Assembly: GCA_964445985.1 (NCBI GenBank)
Contig: CAYUMU010000064.1
Coordinates: 1-41,891, forward strand
Reading direction: 5' to 3'
DNA length: 41,891 nt
Source of the DNA: CAYUMU01 sp964445985
Lineage (GTDB): Bacteria > Planctomycetota > Planctomycetia > Pirellulales > S012-138
The notes under the pieces were generated by a model. The model worked only from the letters and a program-made list of their open reading frames with translations. It had not been told where the DNA came from and ran no database searches. Of this stretch, positions 26,236 to 33,442 are shown piece after piece; position 1 is the first letter of the stretch, and the number at the start of each line of letters is the position of its first letter. Both the position numbers and the translations under genes were made by a program.

Positions 26236-27925
26236 AGAGGTCGGTGTGAAGCTCGCTGATTTCAGGCACGGGGCTGCGTTCGGCGAAGGCAAAAGCGTCA
26301 TGAATCTCTTCCTCAACGAGCGATTCGATCTTTCGGCGGGCCTGGTCTGTCAATTTCGCGGCAACGACTGTCAGAGCATCACTATCAATCCACCGCTGAG
26401 CCTCAGGCTGGTGGCGGTAGCCAGCGGCAAAGTCCTGGTTCGGTCCCACATGCTCCATCCAGCGATAGCAGCAGCATTCAAAGAAAATGGGTCCCGAGCC
26501 TTCCCGCAGGGACTCGATGGCCGCACAACTGGCCGCATACAACTCGTACACGTCCATCCGAGGGAAGCATCGCGAGGTCAAGCCAAATGCCCGGGCGCGA
26601 GCCGTGATATCGGTTGTCGCCTGCCGATCGGCCTGCTTGGAATGAATGGCGTAGGCGTTGTTCTCACAAATAATCAGGATGGGCAGTTGCTTCAACGCGG
26701 CGAAGTTCAGGCTTTCGGCAAACACGCCCTCTTCGGTAGCGCCTTCGCCGCAAAACGCGACCACCACGCGAGATTCGCCTCGAGCTTGAATACCCAAGGC
26801 ATATCCCACCGCCTGAGGCAACGTGGAGGCCACGATGGCCGAGGCCCCCATGACGCCCGCCGCCGTATCGATCAGATGCATCGACCCCGCCTTGCCTTTG
26901 GCCACGCCCGTGGCTTTGCCATACAGCTCGGCGATCATGCCCCGCAGGTCTCCGCCTTTCGCCAAATAGTACGCATGGCTGCGATACGACCCAAAGGCCA
27001 CATCGTCGGAGCGCAACGCCTGACATACGGCCACCGAAATCGCTTCTTGCCCAATGGATAAATGGACAGGGCTTTGAATGCGATCGGTGGGATAGACCCT
27101 GGCAATTTCCTCCTCCACGCGACGGATGCGATAGAGCTCTCGATAGAGCTCATGATCCAGCGAGCTCACGTCGGAGGGCTGCCCCTCCATGCTCAACTCG
27201 ATCGACACGCCAGCCGGCGCCGCGGGCGCCTTGAATGGAGAGAGTGCAGACGCTTCAAGTTCACTCGCCGCAAGCGCGGTCGTCTCGGCATGCCGCTGTC
27301 GCAAACTGTCATAGATAAGCTGCAGCCAATCGCGAAGCGATCTTGAAGGTCGCCAACCGGTCTGAAGCAGCCATGTCGAGTCGAGCGCTTTATGGGGCGC
27401 GCCGTCAGGCAGCTTTGAGTTGAAGACCACCCGGCCTTGATAGCCGGTGATATCGACGATGGTTTCCACCAGTGCGGCGATGGAGAGTTTTTGCCCGCTT
27501 CCCAAATTGACGATCCGCGGTGGATTGGGATGCCGCAGCAAGGCCAGGCATGCCGAAGCCAGGTCGTCCGCGGCAATGAATTCGCGCACCGGAGCGCCGG
27601 TTCCCCAGATTTCAACCTCGGGCAAATTCAATGTGCAGGCTTTGTGAAAGCGCTCCAGTAAGGCCGGAATAACATGGCCTCGTTGTTCATCGGCATGATC
27701 GCCAGGACCAAAAACCGTGGTCGGCACGGCCGTAATAAAATCGTGGCCAGTCTGTTGGCGAACCGCCTGGCAAAGAGCAACGCCCGCCAGCTTGGCCGCG
27801 GCGTAGGCCTGACTGATGGGCTCCAGCGAACCGGTCCACATTGCCTCGGGCTTGAGCGGCTGGGCCGCCCCCACGGGGTAACAGCAACTGCTGGCGAGGT
27901 ACACAATACTGTCATGAAAATGCAA
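26228..27925 (-). CDS. fusion: N-terminally truncated GDP-fucose-synthase-like SDR + E1 alpha-like subunit
   Basis: A 565-residue protein. Residues 1-211 match the latter two thirds of GDP-L-fucose synthase-type SDRs: SSCCYP, LEPISQAYAAAKLAG with Y41-x3-K45, PTTVFGPGDHADEQRGHVIPAL and WGTGAPVREFIAADDLA. The NAD(P)-binding Rossmann start (GxxGxxG, about 100 residues) is absent, and upstream DNA belongs to the kinase gene. After a linker (212-255), residues 256-560 form an E1-alpha domain with SYRSHAYYLAKGGD, GKAGSMHL and the thiamine motif GEG (393-395) to ENN (421-423), with Glu replacing the usual Asp. The start is TTG, supported by AAGGAGG nine bases upstream. It is coupled to the E1-beta gene. 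Either a novel architecture or the product of a local deletion. Confidence 0.85.
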   Translation of the reverse strand: MHFHDSIVYLASSCCYPVGAAQPLKPEAMWTGSLEPISQAYAAAKLAGVALCQAVRQQTGHDFITAVPTTVFGPGDHADEQRGHVIPALLERFHKACTLNLPEVEIWGTGAPVREFIAADDLASACLALLRHPNPPRIVNLGSGQKLSIAALVETIVDITGYQGRVVFNSKLPDGAPHKALDSTWLLQTGWRPSRSLRDWLQLIYDSLRQRHAETTALAASELEASALSPFKAPAAPAGVSIELSMEGQPSDVSSLDHELYRELYRIRRVEEEIARVYPTDRIQSPVHLSIGQEAISVAVCQALRSDDVAFGSYRSHAYYLAKGGDLRGMIAELYGKATGVAKGKAGSMHLIDTAAGVMGASAIVASTLPQAVGYALGIQARGESRVVVAFCGEGATEEGVFAESLNFAALKQLPILIICENNAYAIHSKQADRQATTDITARARAFGLTSRCFPRMDVYELYAASCAAIESLREGSGPIFFECCCYRWMEHVGPNQDFAAGYRHQPEAQRWIDSDALTVVAAKLTDQARRKIESLVEEEIHDAFAFAERSPVPEISELHTDLYA

Positions 27926-27934
27926 CGTTGACCC

Positions 27935-27941
27935 CCTCCTT
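27935..27941 (-). promoter_or_regulatory. Shine-Dalgarno deciding the TTG start of the SDR-E1 fusion
   Basis: AAGGAGG on the minus strand, nine bases before the TTG at 27925-27923. It is the strongest ribosome-binding site I see in the locus and supports translation from TTG, with no room for a full SDR N-terminus. Confidence 0.7.
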
Positions 27942-27980
27942 GGTTCTCAAGCCATGCTCGCTCATCAGGCTGCAAGGCGC

Positions 27981-29042
27981 TCACGCAACCTGCGACAATT
28001 CACAGGCAGTTGCTTCGGCTCGTCGCACCCGACGGGCGTCCTCCATGCCGTAGTCTCGTTCTTGCTCGCAAAAAATGATCTGACTGCCCGAAGTCTCAAA
28101 AGCAAATGGCACATGCACGAATGAATCGAGTCGCTCTTTCACTTGAGCCTGCTGTTCGGGCCTTACAAACAACAACAAGAAACCTCCCCCCCCGGCGCCG
28201 AGCAGCTTTCCACCCAAGGCCCCGGCCGACAAAGCCTCTTCATACATACGGTCCACCACGCTATTGCTCACCGAATCGCTCAGCCGGCACTTCGTTACCC
28301 AGGCCTCGTGCAGCAGAGCGCCGAATTCAACAATATCGGTACTGCTGGAAAGCAGCGCGAGCCCGTCGCGAACCAGCCGCGACATGGTTTTCAGCAGCGG
28401 GTAGTTGCGGCGAAAATCCAACGCGTAACTCGAGGCAACCTTGGACGACGTTCGCTGAATGCCCGTGTAAAAGAGCATCAAGTGGTCGTTGAGATGCTGC
28501 TTGCGGTGGGCAGACAGAGTGAGCGGTTGCACCCAGATGTCGCCGCTTTGATTGAAGGCAATATGGTTGAGCCCTCCGTACGAGGCCATCAACTGATCCT
28601 GACAACCCACGGTCTCTTGCAGCACTTCTTGCTCAAGGCGAATGCTTTCTTCGGCCAGGTGCTGCTTGCTCATGATTCGCCCGCTCAAGGCGTGCAAAGC
28701 GTGCAACAGCCCCACCACGAACGACGAGCTCGACCCCATGCCGCTCCGGGCTGGCAGGTCGCCGTCATGGTGAATCTCCAGCCCGCGATGGATTTGCAAT
28801 GTCCGCAAAATCTCGCGCACCACGGGGTGGGAAATCTCGTCGATCGACTGGCAACACTCAATCTGCGAGTAAACAATTCGCAGTCGATGCTCAAAGAAGG
28901 GGGGCAAGTACCGGCAGGTGAGATAGCAGTATTTGTCGATACTCGCGGCGAGAACGCTGCCGCCGTGCTCTTTGAACCAACCGGGGAAATCGGTGCCACC
29001 GCCCAGGAATGAAATGCGATAAGGCGTGCGACTGATGATCAT
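27981..29042 (-). CDS. GHMP kinase, D-glycero-D-manno-heptose-7-phosphate kinase-like
   Basis: A 353-residue sugar kinase. It opens with MIISRTPYRISFLGGGTDFP and carries the GHMP ATP loop LPARSGMGSSSSFVVGLL and the C-terminal GGKLLGAGGGGFLLLF. This pattern is that of HddA-type kinases, which phosphorylate heptose-7-phosphate at C1; related fucose and other sugar-1-kinases share it. Together with the nucleotidyltransferase-GmhB fusion at the end of the locus it covers kinase, phosphatase and guanylyltransferase steps of GDP-heptose synthesis. The ATG is preceded by AAGGA with 6-base spacing (29049-29053). It is probably the first gene of the glycan operon; on the minus strand upstream, TTGTCT and TAAAGA with a 16-base spacer are a weak promoter candidate. 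Confidence 0.88.
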   Translation of the reverse strand: MIISRTPYRISFLGGGTDFPGWFKEHGGSVLAASIDKYCYLTCRYLPPFFEHRLRIVYSQIECCQSIDEISHPVVREILRTLQIHRGLEIHHDGDLPARSGMGSSSSFVVGLLHALHALSGRIMSKQHLAEESIRLEQEVLQETVGCQDQLMASYGGLNHIAFNQSGDIWVQPLTLSAHRKQHLNDHLMLFYTGIQRTSSKVASSYALDFRRNYPLLKTMSRLVRDGLALLSSSTDIVEFGALLHEAWVTKCRLSDSVSNSVVDRMYEEALSAGALGGKLLGAGGGGFLLLFVRPEQQAQVKERLDSFVHVPFAFETSGSQIIFCEQERDYGMEDARRVRRAEATACELSQVA

Positions 29043-29200
29043 GTGCCGTCCTTGGCCACCGTTCCGTGTTCAGTTCAAAGACCCCGCGCCGGCTCCGCCG
29101 GGAAGAATCTTTAACGCGAGCAAATTTTGAGACAAAGGGTTCTCGCTGGCAAGCCCAATTCACCGCAGGCTGCTAGCATTTTTACGCCGGAGTGGCAAAC

Positions 29201-30232
29201 TCAGGCTATTTCGCTCCCCCCAGCCGCGACCTGCAACCAATTTTTCAGCCGGCACATGCCCTGCTCGGTACTCACTCGCGGAGCATAGCCAAAATCGCGG
29301 ATCGCGGCTCCAATGTCAAAGAAATGCGAGGTGCTAAGTTGAGCGGCAACAAACCGCGTCATCGGCGGCTCGCCGCGTAACCGCAGGGTACGCCATAGCC
29401 CCTCCATTACCGCCCCCACCGCATAGGCCTTGCGTGCCGAAATGGAGCCGCTTACCGGCGGCAGGCCCGCCAAAGCCAAGATCTCGTCGATCCAATCCCA
29501 GCAGTTCACGGGCTCACCTTGGCTAACGAAGTAAGCCTTGCCAGCGGGCGATGGTCCATCGGCGTTCGCCCCCTCCGCCAGCAGCAGGGCATCCGCCGCC
29601 TGCAGATGGGCTTCGGCGGCGTTTTCCACGTAGATCATGTCGATGAGATTCTGGCCCGCTCCCACCCTTCTGAGCTCGCGCCGCGCGGCCCGCTTGATCA
29701 ACCGCGGGATCAAATGCTGGTCCCGCGGCCCCCAAATCAAATGCGGACGCAAGGCCACCGTGGCGAGGCCTGGCTCGTTCGCCGCCAACACGGCCTGTTC
29801 GGCCAAGGCCTTGGTATGAGGGTAATGCCCTAGCCAGCGACGGGCATAGGGAGCCGTTTCGTCGATGCCGCACTGATCGCGCGCGGCAAACGTGACGCTA
29901 GGGCTGCTGGTATAAATCAGCCGTGGCACCTGGTGCTGGCGGCATCCTTCGATCACATTCTGCGTGCCCACCACATTCGTCTGATAGTAATCCTGCCACG
30001 CCCCCCAAACGCCCGCCTTCGCGGCCACGTGAAACACCGCGTCCATGCCGCGGCACGCCTCCTTTACGGCTGCCGCATTGCGCATGTCCGCCCGCGCCAT
30101 TTCGAGGCCCAAAGCCGCCAGCTCAGGATAGCTTCCTCTCCCTAGCACGCGAACATCGTCCCCCCGCGCGTGAAGCTGTTCCACGATATACCGGCCTAGA
30201 AATCCTCCGCCACCAGTAACCAGTGCACGCAT
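29201..30232 (-). CDS. NAD(P)-dependent epimerase/dehydratase, OleD / 3-beta-HSD-like
   Basis: A 343-residue extended SDR. Rossmann motif GGGGFLG is near residue 7. The segments VFHVAAKAGVWGAWQDYYQTNVVGTQNVI, YTSSPSVTF, HYPHTKALAEQAVLAAN (catalytic Y-x3-K), VALRPHLIWGPRDQHLIPRL and LIDMIYVENAAEAHL match the 2-alkyl-3-oxoalkanoate reductase (OleD) and sterol-dehydrogenase-like group. OleD reduces the beta-keto acid made by OleA during long-chain olefin synthesis; no oleA, oleB or oleC is in the window, so the role here is uncertain and a sugar or lipid substrate is equally possible. It lies 158 bases upstream of the kinase gene on the same strand and may or may not share its transcript. Confidence 0.82.
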   Translation of the reverse strand: MRALVTGGGGFLGRYIVEQLHARGDDVRVLGRGSYPELAALGLEMARADMRNAAAVKEACRGMDAVFHVAAKAGVWGAWQDYYQTNVVGTQNVIEGCRQHQVPRLIYTSSPSVTFAARDQCGIDETAPYARRWLGHYPHTKALAEQAVLAANEPGLATVALRPHLIWGPRDQHLIPRLIKRAARRELRRVGAGQNLIDMIYVENAAEAHLQAADALLLAEGANADGPSPAGKAYFVSQGEPVNCWDWIDEILALAGLPPVSGSISARKAYAVGAVMEGLWRTLRLRGEPPMTRFVAAQLSTSHFFDIGAAIRDFGYAPRVSTEQGMCRLKNWLQVAAGGSEIA

Positions 30233-30321
30233 GCGCGATCGCTATTCCAAGTGAGTATGCCGTAGGGGGGAGGGTGGGCCGATCGTGAACTTCCATGTTG
30301 AACTCGGGCCGCTGCGTATGT

Positions 30322-30352
30322 CGCGACACCATGGTTGCCGCGACACCATGGT
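30322..30352. repeat. tandem 14-base direct repeat upstream of the OleD-like gene
   Basis: CGCGACACCATGGT occurs twice (30322-30335 and 30339-30352) with 17-base periodicity, and each copy contains the palindrome ACCATGGT. It lies 90-120 bases before the start of the minus-strand OleD-like gene and just past the end of the transglutaminase gene. It could be a tandem operator or simply a small duplication. Confidence 0.5.
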
Positions 30353-30427
30353 CGCCGATCGCTCCGCGAAAGGATAGGCTGGCGCGGAACGAAGGCCCAG
30401 ATGATCTCTCGCGCGATCCTTACCGAC

Positions 30428-32458
30428 CTAGGGCGAGTAATCCAACTCAACGGTCGAGGGCACGCCCTTTTTGCCGGCGCTGTTTTGGGAAGTCACCCAG
30501 AGTTGATTCTTGCCGCTCCGCAGCTTCCAAACAAACGTGGCGGGCGTCGTGGCGCGGACTCCATTCTCTTCTTTGACAAAGTCGGCGAAGCCGGGCGTTT
30601 CAGTAATTAATGTCACCTGCAATTCGTCGGGCTGCTTGGTTGCGGTCAGCAGAATCTGGGTCCGATTGACGTCCCACTCGAAGTCTTCCCGCCTGGTTAC
30701 GCGGTGAACATAGAGGGGCCGCGTGGGCTCGCGATCATCGCTCCACACATAGTGACCGGTCCAGAACCAGCCCCGCATGCCCTGGTTGAGAGGCAAGGGC
30801 GAAGCTTGCTCCAAGAAGTTGCTCCGCGGCACCAGCCTTAATTCCACGAAGGCCGGCTTATCGGCAAAGGTGCTCCACGAACGCTCCTGGTCGATCAGCC
30901 GCACGCACCGCGTGGCCGTGGGGGTTTTGCCGGCCAAATGATCCATCTGGCGTTCTCGCAGTTCCAAGAACGAAAGCGGCACGTCGGTTTCGTTATCGAC
31001 AAAGTACCAGCCGTTGTCGCCATCCACATGAATCCATTTGTGGAATTGGTTGGACCAGATCTCCGTGGTTTCGTGCCCTCCGCGATACGTTTTCACCCGG
31101 TCGCCCGAACCGATGGAAACCACCCGCCCCACGTGCCCCAGGCTTTCGGCGGCCTGCAAGAACACCAGGCTGCGCTGCTGACAAAAGCCGCCGATGGGCG
31201 TGCCATCGGCGTGGGGCGTCAAGATATCGAGCGCGCACCACACGGGGTAGATATCTTTCAAATGCCCCGTTTTTTCCCAGCGCGTGGCCGACCAGGCTGC
31301 CAGCCGCCCGAGCTCTTGCAACTCCGATGATGAACCGGCCACGACCTCATCGAGCTTGTACTTCTGCCGCAGCTCTTTCAGCCGCGGTTGATCGAAGGGC
31401 TCATAAGCAAAGGGAATGGAACTTCGCACCAGCGGTTGGGTGTCGGCTGCAATCACCCGGATGGATTGGGCCGTGGCGGTTGGCTCTCCCTCGACACCGA
31501 TTCGCAGCGCTTTGATGCGGGGACTGGCCAGGGAAGCATTGCTGGAAACTCGCAACCTAATCTGCAAATATCGCCCCAGCGGCCCGGCAATTTTGCCATC
31601 GGCATCGAGGTCGATCGCTTTCCAATCCGACCATTTCCCGCTGGGTCGCGGATCGCTGCTCCACCGCGCTTCGGCCGAGAGTTTCCCGCTTGCTGGTTGT
31701 TCAACGTCGACGGAGATCGTTGCGCTGTTCACTTTGCCACCGGCCGGAGCGATCGGTTGCTCGCTCAAGTTGCGCAGATCGACCACGGGCGATACCACCT
31801 GGCCCTCGGCTACAAATTGATCGAGGAACAGCCGCACGTAATATTCACCATCAATATCGCCGGCCATTCCCAGGCGGGTATCGGTCCATGTCTTGCCGCC
31901 ATCCAAGCTGCGTGAGCTGCGGTTCACATGCTTACGCCGCTCGGTCGAGCCCGCCGCGTATTCGTCATCGCGGGCAATCCAGAATTGCCCCTTTCCCCCA
32001 AAGATGAATTCGTTGGAACCCTCGCGCAGCAGCGCGGGGTCGAGCTGATACGTTTGCCAGTAGTTTCCGCTCTTGCTGGCCTCGCCCAACTTGACGTCGC
32101 GGCCGTTCAACTTGAGTTGCAACTCGCCGCCGGGAGCCACCATGAGCGTGGCCGCTTTGGCCTGGGGGCGCGGCGCCAGCAATTCCTTTTTCACCAGCAG
32201 GTCGGCTTGCAGCCGCTCGGTTTGCGGCTGGTAAGAAAAGCCAGCGGCGGGTCCGTCATCTTCAATCACCACGCCCCGTGCCAGTTCCAAACCGCCCTGC
32301 GCCAGGTGCAAGTTGTGAGGAACCCCCAGGTGATTGAGGTCGGTGGCCGTGAGCGTGCGTTGCGTGAGCGTGCGTTGGTCGCCAGCAGAGGCCACCGAAG
32401 CGCTGGCCGCCAGAGCGAAAACCGTCAGAAGTCGTCTCAGGAATGATGGCATATTCAT
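30428..32458 (-). CDS. exported transglutaminase-like domain protein
   Basis: A 676-residue secreted protein. A signal peptide (MNMPSFLRRLLTVFALAASASVASA) is followed by a beta-rich region, then a transglutaminase-like core near 395-495: Cys426 in GGFCQQRS, His462 in GGHETTEIW and Asp479 in WIHVDGDNGWYFVD form the expected Cys-His-Asp triad. In bacteria this fold usually means a protease or an amidase/crosslinking enzyme. Residues 170-225 (SRSLDGGKTWTDTRLG, GEYYVRLFLDQF) resemble sialidase-like Asp-box and concanavalin-like elements, suggesting glycan or surface contact. The frame extends 14 residues further upstream, but the ATG before the signal peptide is preferred. It is probably monocistronic. 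Confidence 0.75.
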   Translation of the reverse strand: MNMPSFLRRLLTVFALAASASVASAGDQRTLTQRTLTATDLNHLGVPHNLHLAQGGLELARGVVIEDDGPAAGFSYQPQTERLQADLLVKKELLAPRPQAKAATLMVAPGGELQLKLNGRDVKLGEASKSGNYWQTYQLDPALLREGSNEFIFGGKGQFWIARDDEYAAGSTERRKHVNRSSRSLDGGKTWTDTRLGMAGDIDGEYYVRLFLDQFVAEGQVVSPVVDLRNLSEQPIAPAGGKVNSATISVDVEQPASGKLSAEARWSSDPRPSGKWSDWKAIDLDADGKIAGPLGRYLQIRLRVSSNASLASPRIKALRIGVEGEPTATAQSIRVIAADTQPLVRSSIPFAYEPFDQPRLKELRQKYKLDEVVAGSSSELQELGRLAAWSATRWEKTGHLKDIYPVWCALDILTPHADGTPIGGFCQQRSLVFLQAAESLGHVGRVVSIGSGDRVKTYRGGHETTEIWSNQFHKWIHVDGDNGWYFVDNETDVPLSFLELRERQMDHLAGKTPTATRCVRLIDQERSWSTFADKPAFVELRLVPRSNFLEQASPLPLNQGMRGWFWTGHYVWSDDREPTRPLYVHRVTRREDFEWDVNRTQILLTATKQPDELQVTLITETPGFADFVKEENGVRATTPATFVWKLRSGKNQLWVTSQNSAGKKGVPSTVELDYSP

Positions 32459-32514
32459 AGAAGCAAGGTGGACGCTGTCGCGGTGGGTGAGGATGAACAA
32501 GCGGTGCGATTGCG

Positions 32515-32534
32515 TGGCAGGCGCGTGCCTGCCA
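32515..32534. repeat. 8-bp perfect stem-loop upstream of the transglutaminase-like gene
   Basis: TGGCAGGC and GCCTGCCA pair around GCGT, 57 bases before that gene's start on the minus strand. It may be a leader hairpin or a terminator-like element shared with the next hairpin. Confidence 0.4.
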
Positions 32535-32580
32535 GCTCAAGCTATTGCAACGTGGCGGGGGAATCTTACGCGCTCATTAT

Positions 32581-32607
32581 GCTTGCATCGCCAAGGGGGA
32601 TGCAAGC
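32581..32607. terminator. stem-loop downstream of the SixA-like gene
   Basis: GCTTGCATC and GATGCAAGC form a perfect 9-bp stem around a 9-base loop, 29 bases past the minus-strand stop codon of the phosphatase gene. No T-run follows, so its role in termination is uncertain. Confidence 0.4.
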
Positions 32608-32635
32608 CGCGGCCCCCCATTCGAATGCCTGCCAT

Positions 32636-33136
32636 TCAATCCTCGTCAGGCAGTTCTTTGGGACGATAAATCTGCAGCAGTTCGCCGCGAGTCGATTCAG
32701 TGAGCTCGCTCCAGTGATCGATTGGCAACTCGACCACCGCCAAGGCCGCCGTGGGCATCGGCTCCTCGACTCCGGCCAGCTGGAACAGCAGTTGTTCCAA
32801 GCCAGGGTTGTGGCCCACCACCAGTACCCGCTGGGCATCGTCGATCACGTTCTTCAACGAAGCCAGGTAAGCCGAGGGGGGCGCGAGATAAAGCTGCCCC
32901 TGCAAGGCCGTCTCGCCCTCGTACTTGCAGGTTTTGATCAACCGAGCCAACGTCTTGCGGGCGCGCACGGCGGTTGAACACAGCACCAGGTCCGGCACCA
33001 AATTCTTCTCACGCAATAACTCGCCTACCCGAGGAGCGTCGCGTTTGCCGCGGTCGTTGAGGGGCCGCTCGTGATCGTCGAGTTCTTCGTCGTTCCAACT
33101 ACTTTTGGCGTGGCGTAGAATCAGGAGGGTTTTCAT
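32636..33136 (-). CDS. sixA: SixA-type phosphohistidine phosphatase
   Basis: A 166-residue member of the histidine phosphatase superfamily. The nucleophile His9 lies in LRHAKSSW; ERPLNDRGKRDAPRVGELL, SSTAVRARKTL-like and VVGHNPGLEQL (second catalytic His) follow in the order of E. coli SixA, which dephosphorylates phosphohistidine on phosphorelay or PTS proteins. RHA in place of RHG is usual for the SixA branch. No histidine kinase or HPt gene is adjacent, so the substrate is unknown. Confidence 0.92.
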   Translation of the reverse strand: MKTLLILRHAKSSWNDEELDDHERPLNDRGKRDAPRVGELLREKNLVPDLVLCSTAVRARKTLARLIKTCKYEGETALQGQLYLAPPSAYLASLKNVIDDAQRVLVVGHNPGLEQLLFQLAGVEEPMPTAALAVVELPIDHWSELTESTRGELLQIYRPKELPDED

Positions 33137-33442
33137 GGAGTTCTGCCGCGGGAAGGAAAATGGTGGGGGGACTGTGGGAATAGCCGGACATTGCCCCGGC
33201 AGGCGCGCTTAGCCGAAAGCGAATGCCTGGTCTCCGCAAAGTCGCTCCAGGGCTGCCGCCGATGTGTAATTTCTAAGGTGCGAACCCCATGAATACTAGC
33301 GGCCCTGCGGCGAGGGGCCAGCCATCCGCTAAGTAGCGGAGTAGCGGGCGAAGTTGAGGTTCGACATTGACGCCACCGAATTCCGATTGCTAGCATACAT
33401 CAGCCAGCATTGTTCCTTTCACGTCGCCGATGGAAGCACGTC
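33137..33442. other. divergent intergenic region with small hairpins
   Basis: About 300 bases between the SixA-like gene and the DUF1501 gene. It holds GGCCC/GGGCC (33301-33319) and TCCGCT-AAGT-AGCGGA (33325-33340) hairpins and the promoter candidate listed next. No coding region is supportable. Confidence 0.5.
33367..33396 (+). promoter_or_regulatory. sigma-70-like promoter candidate for the DUF1501 gene
   Basis: TTGACG (33367-33372) and TAGCAT (33391-33396) are separated by 18 bases, with an extended TGC before the -10 box. Transcription would start near 33403, giving a leader of about 40 bases before the ATG at 33443. Confidence 0.5.

Noticed and set aside
25114..27925. reading the E1 alpha/beta genes as an ordinary pyruvate dehydrogenase complex
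   Set aside because: No lipoyl E2 or E3 gene is nearby and all neighbours are glycan genes.
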